From positions 1-64,000 of the forward strand of contig JBMOKU010000040.1 of the NCBI GenBank assembly GCA_049324315.1: 64,000 bases of DNA, written 5' to 3'. A model generated the notes under the pieces. That model searched no databases and had not been told where the DNA came from. It saw only the letters and a program-made list of their open reading frames with translations. Each line of letters starts with the position of its first letter. The first letter of the stretch is position 1. This document shows positions 34,150-43,166 of this stretch, piece by piece. The stretch is from JBMOKU01 sp049324315. GTDB taxonomy: Bacteria; Bacillota; Clostridia; Peptostreptococcales; Thermotaleaceae. The position numbers and the translations under genes are program-made.

Positions 34150-34174
34150 AAAGTGTACCAAAAGAGTATACTTT
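34150..34174 (+). promoter_or_regulatory. Rrf2-type operator upstream of the rrf2 gene
   Basis: AAAGTGTAC, seven bases, GTATACTTT: an inverted repeat with one mismatch. The same halves and the same 7-base gap occur at 34696-34720 before cooS. Confidence 0.75.
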
Positions 34175-34201
34175 ATATGTAAAATTTAACGGAGTGACTT
34201 T

Positions 34202-34612
34202 ATGAAAATAACCCAAGAGACAGATTATGCTTTAAGAATCATTTTGTTTTTATCGAAGGCTGGAATAGACAACCGTGTAGAGGCCAGAAGCATTTCCGAA
34301 AGTGAAAGAATCCCCTCCAGGTTTACACTGAAGATATTGCGAAAACTGACGAAAGCAGGAATAACAAAGGCCTACAGGGGAATTAACGGCGGCTATGCAA
34401 TAAACAAAACACCGGAGAGCATCACACTAAAGGATGTGGTGGAGGCCATTGATGGCCCTATTTATGTTAATCGGTGCCTTTATGATGCAGCGTATTGCAG
34501 CTTGAACAAAACAAATACATGCACCATCCATAAGGCTTTAGACAATGTGCGAGAGACATTGGTTAGAGAACTGGAAAGTGTCAACTTCAAAAACCTTATG
34601 GAAAAGGAATAA
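34202..34612 (+). CDS. Rrf2 family transcriptional regulator
   Basis: The 136-residue winged helix protein has the Rrf2 opening MKITQETDYALRIILFLSK, recognition helix SRFTLKILRKLTKAGI and wing RGINGGYAINKTPESITLKDVVEAIDG. Three Cys follow in NRCLYDAAYCSLNKTNTC, at the place where Rrf2 proteins such as IscR, NsrR and RsrR bind an iron-sulfur cluster. It is therefore probably an Fe-S based sensor of redox, NO or iron status. Shared operators at 34150 and 34696 indicate control of itself and the cooS operon. Confidence 0.9.
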   Translation: MKITQETDYALRIILFLSKAGIDNRVEARSISESERIPSRFTLKILRKLTKAGITKAYRGINGGYAINKTPESITLKDVVEAIDGPIYVNRCLYDAAYCSLNKTNTCTIHKALDNVRETLVRELESVNFKNLMEKE

Positions 34613-34614
34613 AT

Positions 34615-34683
34615 ACCTACGCTTCTAGATATAGAAAGTATTCTCCTTTGTAGGGAACGACGCCTTCGTCGTTCCGCAATAAT
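34615..34683. repeat. GTAGGG-type intergenic repeat
   Basis: ACCTACGCTTCTAGATATAG is followed after about 15 bases by GTAGGGAACGACG and its complement CGTCGTTCCGCAA. The lead-in TACGCTTCTAGA is shared with the copies at 40341, 44217, 46062 and 61376. Confidence 0.75.
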
Positions 34684-34695
34684 AATGCATGTTCA

Positions 34696-34754
34696 AAAGT
34701 ATACTAAAACAGTATACTTTAATAAAAAACAAAACTATACCAAATTAGTACAGT
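34696..34754 (+). promoter_or_regulatory. tandem Rrf2-type operators upstream of cooS
   Basis: The first site is a perfect inverted repeat: AAAGTATAC (34696-34704), seven bases, GTATACTTT (34712-34720). The second is weaker: ACTATAC (34734-34740), seven bases, GTACAGT (34748-34754), one mismatch. The geometry equals that of the site before rrf2. Confidence 0.75.
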
Positions 34755-34772
34755 AAAGGAGGAAGTTAATTT

Positions 34773-36641
34773 ATGTACATTTGTAACTCGGCTGACAAGA
34801 GGTTAGAAAGCTACATAGCGGGAAAGGATGTTGAAACATCCTTTAACAGAGTGGATCATCAAAAGATAAAATGTGGCTTCGGGCAGCAAGGGGTGTGCTG
34901 CAGACTTTGTGCCAATGGGCCTTGTAGGATTACACCCAGATCACCGAGGGGCGTATGCGGTGCTACGGCAGACACGATTGTAGCCAGAAACTTTTTAAGG
35001 GCAGTTGCCAGCGGCGCTGCTTGTTATCTACATGTCGTGGAGAATACAGCCAGAAACTTAAAAATAGTTGGCGAACGCAAAGGAAAAATCAAAGGGGAAC
35101 AGGTTCTTCATGATTTGGCGTTGTTATTTGAAATTGAGTCTGAGGATATACATGAAAAAGCCATAAAGGTTGCAGAGAAGGTGCTTCAGGATCTATACAA
35201 AGCCAGAAGCGAAAAGATGGAGTTGGTCGAAAGGATGGCCTATAAGCCAAGGTTTGAGAAGTGGAAGGCATTGAACATACTTCCCGGTGGTGCAAAATCA
35301 GAAGTATTTGATGCCATTGTAAAAACGTCCACCAATTTGAGTAGTGATCCGGTAGATATGTTACTGCACAGCCTCAATTTAGGAATCTCTACAGGACTTT
35401 ACGGCCTTACACTGACCAATCTACTGAATGACGTTATGTTAGGGGAGCCTGTTATTCGAAAGGCATCGGTAGGCTTAAAAGTCATTGATGAAAACTACAT
35501 CAATATTATGATTACGGGACACCAGCATTCTGTTATCGCCCATCTTCAAGACCGTTTAACGAATGAAGATGTGAAAGGAATGGCAGAGGATGCGGGAGCA
35601 AAGGGCTTTAGGTTGGTAGGCTGTACCTGTGTGGGGCAAGACCTGCAGCTGAGAGGTGAACATTACCAAGAAGTATTTTCAGGCCATGCTGGCAACAACT
35701 TTACCAGTGAAAGCGTGATTTCTACCGGCGCCATTGATCTGATTGTCTCTGAGTTTAACTGTACTTTACCGGGAATCGAACCTATAGCGAATGAATTCAT
35801 GGTGGATATGATCTGTTTAGACGACGTTGCGAAAAAATCCAATGCAGAGCATATTGCCTTTACCATGGATAAAGATGAAGAAATATCTCAATACATAATC
35901 GAAAAAGCATTAAACAGCTATAAAAACAGAAGAAACAGAGTGGCATTAGACATTCCAAAGGATCATGGACATGATGATGTGATTACCGGTGTAAGTGAAA
36001 AATCATTGAAGGGATTCTTGGGGAATACATGGAAGCCGCTTCTTGATTTGATTGCTGAAGGAAAAATCAAGGGCGTGGCTGCAGTAGTGGGATGCTCCAA
36101 TCTTACTGCATTAGGACATGATATATTCACCGTGGAGCTGACAAAGGAATTGATCAAACGAGATATCATTGTACTATCAGCAGGCTGTTCCAGCGGAGGC
36201 CTTGAAAATGTAGGATTGATGTCACCGAAGGCGGCTGCTTTTGCAGGGGATAATTTAAGGGCAGTGTGTGAAGCTTTGGGAATTCCTCCAGTGTTGAATT
36301 TCGGGCCATGTCTTGCCATCGGAAGACTTGAGATTGTTGCCACAGAGCTGGCAGAAGCACTGAATATTGATATTCCCCAACTGCCATTGGTTCTTTCGGC
36401 TCCGCAATGGTTGGAGGAGCAGGCTTTGGCAGATGGAGCCTTTGGATTGGCCCTAGGTTTGCCGCTGCATTTAGCTATCCCACCATTCATTACAGGAAGC
36501 AAACTGGTGACAGAAGTTTTGACAGAGAAGCTGCCGGAGCTAACAGGAGGCAGATTGATTCTGGAGGATGAACCCGTGAAGGCTGCGGACGTTCTAGAAG
36601 AAATCATTTTGGATAGAAGAAACGATCTTGGCTTGATATAA
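34773..36641 (+). CDS. cooS: carbon monoxide dehydrogenase catalytic subunit homologue (divergent CooS)
   Basis: The 622-residue protein has the CooS N-terminal cluster motifs (CGFGQQGVCCRLCANGPCRI, then GVCGA). C-cluster candidate ligands are His in TGHQHS and Cys in GCTCVGQD, EFNCTLPG, VVGCSNLT, SAGCSSGG and GPCLAIG. Two catalytic positions look changed. The Lys of the usual PEWMxEKA motif reads QWLEEQA, and the AAHSDH His motif reads AACYLHV. The protein may thus not be a normal CO oxidiser: CODH-like proteins with altered clusters are known. AAAGGAGG lies upstream. It is followed by cooF and an FAD oxidoreductase. Confidence 0.88.
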   Translation: MYICNSADKRLESYIAGKDVETSFNRVDHQKIKCGFGQQGVCCRLCANGPCRITPRSPRGVCGATADTIVARNFLRAVASGAACYLHVVENTARNLKIVGERKGKIKGEQVLHDLALLFEIESEDIHEKAIKVAEKVLQDLYKARSEKMELVERMAYKPRFEKWKALNILPGGAKSEVFDAIVKTSTNLSSDPVDMLLHSLNLGISTGLYGLTLTNLLNDVMLGEPVIRKASVGLKVIDENYINIMITGHQHSVIAHLQDRLTNEDVKGMAEDAGAKGFRLVGCTCVGQDLQLRGEHYQEVFSGHAGNNFTSESVISTGAIDLIVSEFNCTLPGIEPIANEFMVDMICLDDVAKKSNAEHIAFTMDKDEEISQYIIEKALNSYKNRRNRVALDIPKDHGHDDVITGVSEKSLKGFLGNTWKPLLDLIAEGKIKGVAAVVGCSNLTALGHDIFTVELTKELIKRDIIVLSAGCSSGGLENVGLMSPKAAAFAGDNLRAVCEALGIPPVLNFGPCLAIGRLEIVATELAEALNIDIPQLPLVLSAPQWLEEQALADGAFGLALGLPLHLAIPPFITGSKLVTEVLTEKLPELTGGRLILEDEPVKAADVLEEIILDRRNDLGLI

Positions 36642-36690
36642 ATGTGCTGTAATGATGGGCAAGAAAAAGGCAGATGAAGGGGATGATAAT

Positions 36691-37143
36691 GTGAAAAGAA
36701 TTATGATTCAAAGAGATCTGTGTATGGGCTGCCTGAACTGTGGGCTTGCCTGCATGGCAGAACACAACGAAAAAGGCAAGAGCATATATAATCTGGACCT
36801 TGAAGATTTAAAAAATGAAAGTAGGAACCATATAGGGTTGGACAGGGAGATGCGTCCCATACCCATATTTTGCAGACACTGTGATGAACCGGAGTGTGTA
36901 TATACTTGTATGAGCGGCGCCATGACAAAAGACGGCGGCACTGGAAAAGTATCCTATGATGAAAACAAATGTGCCTCCTGCTTCATGTGTGTCATGGCGT
37001 GTCCTTATGGAGTACTGAAGCCGGATGATGTGAAAAAGAAGGTCGTCGTAAAATGCGACATGTGTATGGATCGGGAAACACCAAGGTGTGTCGAAAATTG
37101 CCCTACCGGCTGTCTATATGTGGAAGGGGGGAACCAAGCATGA
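36691..37143 (+). CDS. cooF: CooF-like four-cluster ferredoxin
   Basis: The 150-residue iron-sulfur protein of the DmsB/CooF type has Cys groups in CMGCLNCGLAC, CRHCDEPECVYTC, CASCFMCVMACP and CDMCMDRETPRCVENCP, enough for four [4Fe-4S] clusters. GTG 36691 has AAGGGG eight bases upstream and is preferred to ATG 36652. It should take electrons from the CooS homologue and pass them to the flavoprotein encoded next, whose ATG overlaps its stop codon. Confidence 0.92.
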   Translation: MKRIMIQRDLCMGCLNCGLACMAEHNEKGKSIYNLDLEDLKNESRNHIGLDREMRPIPIFCRHCDEPECVYTCMSGAMTKDGGTGKVSYDENKCASCFMCVMACPYGVLKPDDVKKKVVVKCDMCMDRETPRCVENCPTGCLYVEGGNQA

Positions 37144-38366
37144 AGTATTTGATTTTGGGCGCCAGTGCAGCAGGGATCAGCTGCGCCAAAACCTTAAGAG
37201 CGTTAGATCCCCGCGGAGAGATTACGATTGTTTCAGCAGATCATCAAATTTATTCAAGATGTATGCTGCATCATGCGATCGGAGAAGAAAAGGGAGCCGC
37301 AGAACTAAACTTTGCGGGGGATGACTTTTTTTCTAAATATAATATATCGTGGATAAAGGGAACCCGAGTGCAGGAGCTGAATACGGAAGAAAAAACGGTA
37401 CAATTGGAAAATGAAGATATAGTATCCTATGATAAACTATTGATCGCCACAGGGGCCCATGCTTTTATTCCTCCCATCAACAATCTGCGGGAAGGAAAAG
37501 GGGTATATCCTTTGAGAAATATAGAGGACGCCCTTACTATTAGGGAGAGAGCCAAGAAGGTAAAAAATGTACTGGTATTGGGTGCAGGACTGGTTGGAAT
37601 CGATGCAGTCATGGGACTGATCAACCATGGTGTTCATGTCACCGTTGTAGAGCTAGGCGATCGAATATTACCTATGCAGCTTGATAAGCTTGCGGCCTCA
37701 AACTATGAAAAACTGTTCCAAAAGAAAGGCGTGACCTTCCATACTGGAGTAGGGGTACAGGAAGTGGAACTGGATGAAGAGAATTGGGTTAAGGCAGTAA
37801 AGCTGCAGGACGGCAGGCGTATCAACTGTGAAATGATTGTCGCTGCCACGGGTGTTCGGCCTAATATCGACTTTATAGAAGAAGACACCATTCAGACGAA
37901 CCGGGGAATTCTTATCAATGACAGGTGTATGACCAATGTAGCCGATGTCTATGGAGCAGGGGATGTGTGCAGTACCAGTCCCATATGGCCAATGGCCGTC
38001 AAGCAGGGAATCGTGGCGGCCTATAATATGACCGGGACCGAAAAGCGGCTGGAGGATTTCTTTGGATTGAAAAACGCCCTTAATTTCCTTGGATTGCAGA
38101 CAGTTTCCCTTGGAATGACCGAGCCTCCCGATGACAGCTTTTCGGTGATACTTCAGCAGTACAAGGACAATTATAAAAAAGTGATTTGTAAGGACGGTAT
38201 GATATATGGAGCCATCCTTCAAGGCGATATCTCCTACTGCGGAGTTTTGACATATCTGATCAAAAATAAAATCGATATTTCCCACATAAGCAAAGATATC
38301 TTCGACATTGAATACTCCGATTTCTTTAAAATAAAGGAAAACGGGGAATATGAATATGCTGTATAA
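37140..38366 (+). CDS. FAD/NAD(P)-dependent oxidoreductase of the cooS-cooF operon
   Basis: The 408-residue pyridine nucleotide-disulfide family protein starts with the FAD motif YLILGASAAGISCAKTL. It has a Cys in YSRCMLHH near the flavin, as in NADH oxidases and CoA-disulfide reductases. The NAD(P) motif is VLVLGAGLVGIDAVMGL and the closing FAD motif is VYGAGDVC. The ATG overlaps the cooF stop (ATGA), so the genes are translationally coupled. In similar operons it links ferredoxin to NAD(P)H. The acceptor here is an inference. Confidence 0.9.
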   Translation: MKYLILGASAAGISCAKTLRALDPRGEITIVSADHQIYSRCMLHHAIGEEKGAAELNFAGDDFFSKYNISWIKGTRVQELNTEEKTVQLENEDIVSYDKLLIATGAHAFIPPINNLREGKGVYPLRNIEDALTIRERAKKVKNVLVLGAGLVGIDAVMGLINHGVHVTVVELGDRILPMQLDKLAASNYEKLFQKKGVTFHTGVGVQEVELDEENWVKAVKLQDGRRINCEMIVAATGVRPNIDFIEEDTIQTNRGILINDRCMTNVADVYGAGDVCSTSPIWPMAVKQGIVAAYNMTGTEKRLEDFFGLKNALNFLGLQTVSLGMTEPPDDSFSVILQQYKDNYKKVICKDGMIYGAILQGDISYCGVLTYLIKNKIDISHISKDIFDIEYSDFFKIKENGEYEYAV

Positions 38367-38367
38367 C

Positions 38368-38403
38368 AGAGAGCCGCTGAATTTTTTTCAGCGGCTCTTT
38401 TAC
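38368..38403 (+). terminator. terminator of the cooS operon
   Basis: AGAGCCGCTGA pairs with TCAGCGGCTCT, an 11-bp perfect stem, followed by TTTT. Confidence 0.9.
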
Positions 38404-38475
38404 AGGTATGTTATTTAGGAAACTCTATGGGTATATATGATAAAATAAGGTAAGATAAGAAAAGAGGGTGATACC

Positions 38476-39960
38476 ATGCTGGAGAAAGTGGATTTATCTA
38501 AAAGAATTGAAAAAGATGGATATAAGGAAATTATATCTGATTTACAGATGAAGCTTGGAGGACTGCAGCGGCAGGCGAAGGATTTGAAGATCCCTGTTTT
38601 GATCCTCTTCGAAGGCTGGGATGCTGCAGGTAAGGGGACCTTGATTAACAAACTAATCTTAAATTTTGATCCCAGAGGTTTTAAGGTTTACTCTATATTG
38701 GACCCTACGGAAGAAGAAAAGCTTAGACCCCTTCTGTGGCGATTTTGGACAAAGATCCCTGCCAAAGGGAGGATATCCATATTTGACCGCAGCTGGTACA
38801 AAGCAGCTGCGGCGTTTCAAATGGATGGACAATCAGAGGATAATCTTCATAAGAACTTGTATTCCCAGATAAAATCCTTTGAACGGCAGCTGGCAGATGA
38901 TGACTGTGTTATCATGAAATTCTTTTTGCATATCAGTAAAGAAGAACAGAAAAAACGCTTTAAAGACTTGGAAGACTGCGAAGATACTGCATGGAGAGTT
39001 ACAAAAGAAGATTGGGAAAATCATAAGAAGTACAAGGATTATCAAAAAGCATTTGAAGTAATGATGGAAACTACCGATGCAAGCTACGCGCCTTGGACGA
39101 TTGTTGAAGCCCATGATAGAAGGTTTGCCACCATTAAGATTTTTACCACTGTTATTGACGCATTAGAGAAAAAAATTCAAGAAATTCAGAGCAGGAACAC
39201 AATTGTTTTAAAACCTGAAATAAATTTAGATTATAGGATAGACTTGAATTCATCTATTCTGGATAAGATTGATTTATCAAAAGCGTTAACTAAGGAAGAA
39301 TATGAAGAAAAGCTAAAAAAGTATCAAAAACGATTACGCGAAATTGAGCATACCCTTTATATCAAACGTATCCCCATGATGATATTATATGAAGGCTGGG
39401 ATGCTGCAGGAAAGGGCGGTAATATCAGAAGACTGACGGAGAGCCTTGATCCAAGGGGATATGAAGTCATTCCCATAGCGGCACCCAATGATCTGGAAAA
39501 ATCCCATCATTATTTATGGCGCTTTTGGAATGCCGTGCCGAAGGCAGGTCATATCGCTATTTTTGACCGGACATGGTATGGAAGGGTCCTTGTCGAGCGA
39601 GTCGAAGGGTTTGCCGGTAGGGAAGAATGGAAACGAGCCTATAAGGAGATCAATGAGATGGAAGAACAGCTGGCCAATTATGGTACCATCCTTGTGAAAT
39701 TCTGGCTGCATATTGATAAAGAGGAACAGTTAAAAAGATTTGAGGAAAGACAGCATAATCCTTATAAGCAATGGAAGATCACGGAAGAAGACTGGAGAAA
39801 CCGTGAAAAGTGGGATGCTTATAAAGAAGCAGTGGATGAAATGCTTTTTAGAACCAGTACAACCTATGCACCATGGACTATTGTGGAATCCAATGATAAA
39901 TATTATGCGAGAGTAAAAGCATTAAAAACCATTATTGATACCGCAGAGAAACTGTTATAG
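38476..39960 (+). CDS. tandem-domain PPK2 (polyphosphate:AMP phosphotransferase type)
   Basis: The 494-residue protein is an internal duplication. Domain 1 has LFEGWDAAGKGT near residue 40 and FDRSWY near 107; domain 2 has LYEGWDAAGKGG near 302 and FDRTWY near 367. Single-domain PPK2 enzymes phosphorylate NDPs from polyphosphate, whereas tandem forms such as Acinetobacter Pap phosphorylate AMP. Domain 2 retains the more typical FDRTWYGRVLVERVEG, while domain 1 reads FDRSWYKAAAAFQ and may be less active. GAGGGTG precedes the ATG. Confidence 0.9.
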   Translation: MLEKVDLSKRIEKDGYKEIISDLQMKLGGLQRQAKDLKIPVLILFEGWDAAGKGTLINKLILNFDPRGFKVYSILDPTEEEKLRPLLWRFWTKIPAKGRISIFDRSWYKAAAAFQMDGQSEDNLHKNLYSQIKSFERQLADDDCVIMKFFLHISKEEQKKRFKDLEDCEDTAWRVTKEDWENHKKYKDYQKAFEVMMETTDASYAPWTIVEAHDRRFATIKIFTTVIDALEKKIQEIQSRNTIVLKPEINLDYRIDLNSSILDKIDLSKALTKEEYEEKLKKYQKRLREIEHTLYIKRIPMMILYEGWDAAGKGGNIRRLTESLDPRGYEVIPIAAPNDLEKSHHYLWRFWNAVPKAGHIAIFDRTWYGRVLVERVEGFAGREEWKRAYKEINEMEEQLANYGTILVKFWLHIDKEEQLKRFEERQHNPYKQWKITEEDWRNREKWDAYKEAVDEMLFRTSTTYAPWTIVESNDKYYARVKALKTIIDTAEKLL

Positions 39961-39978
39961 GCACATAAGGAGATAAAT

Positions 39979-40299
39979 ATGAGTAATTTCTTTGAAAAGG
40001 TATATGAAATAGCAGCCCGTATACCGGAAGGGAAAGTAGCGACCTATGGACAGATAGCAGCCATATTGGGTAACCCAAGGGCGGCCAGGACCGTGGGATG
40101 GGCCATGGGAAGTGCACCATCGGATCGATGCCTGCCTTGCCATCGGGTTGTGAATAGACAAGGATGTCTTTCACCTCCATCCGTCTTTGGTGAAGGGGTC
40201 CAGCGGATTCTGCTGGAAAGTGAAGGTGTTACTTTTTTGAAAAATGGCTGCATCAACATGAAGAAACATTTATGGAAACCTGATGAAAGTATAGAATAG
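39979..40299 (+). CDS. short MGMT-family DNA alkyltransferase-like protein
   Basis: The 106-residue protein corresponds to the C-terminal DNA-binding and active-site domain of O6-methylguanine methyltransferase. It carries the helix VATYGQIAAILGNPRAARTVGWAM and the Cys motif LPCHRVV. Alkyltransferase-like proteins that lack activity have Trp at the Cys position, but here Cys is retained, so transfer chemistry is possible. The N-terminal domain of Ada/Ogt is absent. It lies 18 bases after the PPK2 gene. Confidence 0.85.
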   Translation: MSNFFEKVYEIAARIPEGKVATYGQIAAILGNPRAARTVGWAMGSAPSDRCLPCHRVVNRQGCLSPPSVFGEGVQRILLESEGVTFLKNGCINMKKHLWKPDESIE

Positions 40300-40340
40300 T
40301 AGGCCAGGAGATTGATTCCTGGCCTTTAGCTATTATAAAG

Positions 40341-40400
40341 ATATACGCTTCTAGAGCATTTTGTAGGGGACGCCGCCCTCGGCGTACCGCAACGATTATA
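40341..40400. repeat. GTAGGGG-type intergenic repeat
   Basis: ATATACGCTTCTAGAGC leads into TTTGTAGGGGACGCCGCC and GGCGTACCGCAACGATTATA. It is almost identical to the copy at 46062-46134. Confidence 0.85.
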
Positions 40401-40464
40401 TTTCGTTATCCATATTATTAAAAGTTGCCACATTATTCTGCAAGGAACTGTAACCTTTGTATTG

Positions 40465-40522
40465 TAGAAAACGCTTTCATTACATGCTAACATAGTATTA
40501 CAGGAAGGTTTTTCCTTCCTGT
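40465..40522 (+). promoter_or_regulatory. possible cre site and palindrome upstream of PTS regulator
   Basis: On the minus strand 40465-40480 reads ATGAAAGCGTTTTCTA, one mismatch from the CcpA cre consensus. A perfect 9-bp hairpin ACAGGAAGG/CCTTCCTGT with loop TTTTT follows at 40500-40522, 34 bases before the start codon and without a T tail. Carbon catabolite control is plausible. Confidence 0.5.
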
Positions 40523-40555
40523 GAGCTCAACCCAATTGCAATTGAGGTGTTTACC

Positions 40556-42595
40556 ATGAGAAATTACCCCAATGAGAGGTGCAAGGAGATTATTCAAATA
40601 CTTCTGGACTGTGATACCCACCTTACGGTATGTCATATTGCAGAAAGATTGGATGTTTCCAGTAGAACCATCAGGAATGATTTGCAGCTTTTAGAAGATT
40701 TCTTTAGAGATTACAAGGGTATTGAAATCTTGAAAAAGCCGAGGGTAGGTATACGACTGCTTGTTGATGATGAAGGAAAAGAGTTGCTGCAAGATATGGT
40801 GAAGAACAATAAGGCATATCTACAGCCATATTCTGCCGAAATGCGGCAAATGCATATTATTAAACGCTTGCTCCAGTCAGAGGGCTCTTATAAGATGCAA
40901 GTCTTAGCCAATGAGCTGCATGTGAGCCGTATTACCATCTATAAGGATTTAGAGGAAGTAGAAACATGGCTTCGGAGATTCCATCTGACTTTACATCGAA
41001 AGCAAAACTATGGCATTGAAGTATTGGGAGATGAGAAAAACTGGCGAAAGGCGGCCTCCGAACTCTTAACGGTTTTTAAAGACGATTATGAATTGAAAAA
41101 GAAACTGGCCTTTGAAGAGTCATATCCTGCAAACAGCAGATTGGAGTATGAAAACTATATTCAGATTAAACACCTTTTTCCTGCTATTGATATCTCAAAA
41201 ATTGAGGCAATACTGAAGGCTGCTGAGAAAATGATGGGCTTTGCCTTTGCAGATATTGCCTATGACGGACTAGTTGTACATATTGCCATCAGTATTCAGC
41301 GACTGATGCAGGAAAAGGATGTTAAAATGGACGACAAGCAGCTGTCCATGATGAAGGGACAGAAGGAATTTGAGATTGCCCGATGGATTGCAGACCGGGT
41401 CGAAATGGCATACGGTATCAGCATACCGGAGAGTGAAGCAGCTTATATCGGACTCCATGTCCTAGGATCAAAGGTGCAGCAGCTTTACCGTATGGATGAA
41501 GCGAAAGATATTCTTCAGAATATGGATCATGACATTACACGACTGGCAGAAGAAGTGATTTCCCTTATTGGTAATATATTATCTGTAGATTTTAGCAAAG
41601 ATGAAAAACTGTTGATCGGATTGGTATTGCATTTAAGACCAGCCATCAATCGGTTGAAATATGGTCTGAGTTTGCGGAATCCTCTATTAGAGGATATCAA
41701 GGAGAATTACCCCAGTGTATTTGGGGCAGCATGGGCAACCAGTGTGCTTTTTGAAAAACATTTTGGTGTAAAGGTCAGTGAGGAAGAAGTAGGGTATTTG
41801 GCTATTCATATAGGAGCTTCTTTAGAACGGGCTAAAGGAAATGTCCGAGTTGTCGTTGTGTGCAGCAGTGGAATCGGTACAGCGCAGTTGGTGGCAGTGC
41901 GGTTGGAAAAAGCTTTGCCGTCTATAGAAATTGTTAATATTATTTCCGCCCACGAGGCAGCACAGATGAGGGAGGCAGACTTTGACTTCATCATTACGAC
42001 GATCCCATTACGATACGATGGTAAACCTGTTGTTCATATCAATCCTATGGTGGGAGAAGCAGATATTGCAAAAATAAAGAAATACATGAGGAATATTGAG
42101 AGTACAAGGAAATTTAATCGGGAAGCACTGGAAAATCGATTAAATGATTTGTTTGAACCTGAATTTATATTTACCGGATTTAAAGGTTCTAGTAAGGAAG
42201 AGATCATAACTGCCTTAGGTAAAACTTTGATTGACCATGATTGTGTTTGTCCTGAATTTCTACAAACTGCCTTGGAGAGGGAAAGAATCACATCTACAGC
42301 TATTGGTAAAGGCGTAGCCATCCCGCATGGGTCACAGGAATACGTGAAGCGTCCTAAAATTGCCATGGCTGTTATGGAGAACCCCGTTCTGTGGGCGGGA
42401 AGTCAGGTGGAGATTGTATTTCTACTGGCATTAAAGTTCAATTCCGGGAATTCTATCAAGAAGTTTTTTGGAAGATTCCATACCATATTAGATAGTGAAG
42501 AAATATTGGATAAAATTAAACGTTGCAGTACATCTAAAGAAATCTATGACGTTCTCGTAAGAAAGGATGATTCCTGTGAGGGAACTTATCAATGA
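40556..42595 (+). CDS. PRD-containing PTS transcriptional regulator (MtlR/BglG-like)
   Basis: The 679-residue protein has N-terminal helix-turn-helix domains (LTVCHIAERLDVSSRTIRNDLQLL and a second near 120), two PRD domains (around 200-300 and 310-420), an EIIB-like domain with CSSGIGTA near 436 and an EIIA domain with GVAIPHG near 587. This is the layout of MtlR/ManR-type activators that respond to PTS phosphorylation. ATG 40556 is preferred over GTG 40547 by spacing from TTGAGGTG. The PTS genes follow directly, the next one overlapping its end. Confidence 0.92.
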   Translation: MRNYPNERCKEIIQILLDCDTHLTVCHIAERLDVSSRTIRNDLQLLEDFFRDYKGIEILKKPRVGIRLLVDDEGKELLQDMVKNNKAYLQPYSAEMRQMHIIKRLLQSEGSYKMQVLANELHVSRITIYKDLEEVETWLRRFHLTLHRKQNYGIEVLGDEKNWRKAASELLTVFKDDYELKKKLAFEESYPANSRLEYENYIQIKHLFPAIDISKIEAILKAAEKMMGFAFADIAYDGLVVHIAISIQRLMQEKDVKMDDKQLSMMKGQKEFEIARWIADRVEMAYGISIPESEAAYIGLHVLGSKVQQLYRMDEAKDILQNMDHDITRLAEEVISLIGNILSVDFSKDEKLLIGLVLHLRPAINRLKYGLSLRNPLLEDIKENYPSVFGAAWATSVLFEKHFGVKVSEEEVGYLAIHIGASLERAKGNVRVVVVCSSGIGTAQLVAVRLEKALPSIEIVNIISAHEAAQMREADFDFIITTIPLRYDGKPVVHINPMVGEADIAKIKKYMRNIESTRKFNREALENRLNDLFEPEFIFTGFKGSSKEEIITALGKTLIDHDCVCPEFLQTALERERITSTAIGKGVAIPHGSQEYVKRPKIAMAVMENPVLWAGSQVEIVFLLALKFNSGNSIKKFFGRFHTILDSEEILDKIKRCSTSKEIYDVLVRKDDSCEGTYQ

Positions 42596-43040
42596 AAGAT
42601 TGATTGAACTAAGCTTGGACAGTGATTCTAAAGAAGAAGTTATTAAAAATCTGGCAGATTTGATCTGTCAAGATGGTAGGATTGATGATTGCGAAGGCTA
42701 TATCAGAGAGGTTCTAAATAGGGAGAAATTGTCATCAACTGGTATTGGTTTTGGCATAGCCATTCCTCACGGGAAGTGCCAAACTGTAAATACACCAACT
42801 GTTGCCTTCGGACGATTGAATCGCCCAATTGATTGGAAATCACTGGATGACCAACCGGTTCAGGTTGTATTTCTTCTGGCAGTACCGGAGGCGTCTGCCA
42901 CCAATGAGCATCTTAAAATTTTGGCTGCATTGTCAAGAAAGCTTATGGACGATGATTTTCGAATGGAACTGTTATCTGCGGCAGATAAGGAAATCTTGGT
43001 GGATTTGTTGGAATCCATATTTGCCAATGCAATTGCGTAA
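42576..43040 (+). CDS. PTS fructose-family EIIA component
   Basis: The 154-residue EIIA has the phosphorylation motif GFGIAIPHGKC (His at about residue 63), matching fructose/mannitol EIIA. A start at GTG 42576 fits the AAAGGA eight bases earlier, while ATG 42567 overlaps that site. It overlaps the end of the regulator gene, so the two are translationally linked. It receives phosphate from HPr and passes it to EIIB. Confidence 0.9.
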   Translation: MRELINERLIELSLDSDSKEEVIKNLADLICQDGRIDDCEGYIREVLNREKLSSTGIGFGIAIPHGKCQTVNTPTVAFGRLNRPIDWKSLDDQPVQVVFLLAVPEASATNEHLKILAALSRKLMDDDFRMELLSAADKEILVDLLESIFANAIA

Positions 43041-43166
43041 GATTATTTTAAAAAGGTTTTAAGCAGCGCTGCTTTTATAACACATAGGACAGCTAAGTGG
43101 TTCAGAATAAGAAGTAAGCTTCAAATGCATTTTTCCGTCAATTTAATAAAAAGGAGAGGGAGAATC

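Noticed and set aside
35963..36607. 214-codon frame on the minus strand
   Set aside because: It is antisense to cooS, whose motifs and frame are clear.
37698..38285. 195-codon frame on the minus strand
   Set aside because: It is antisense to the FAD oxidoreductase gene; no start signals.
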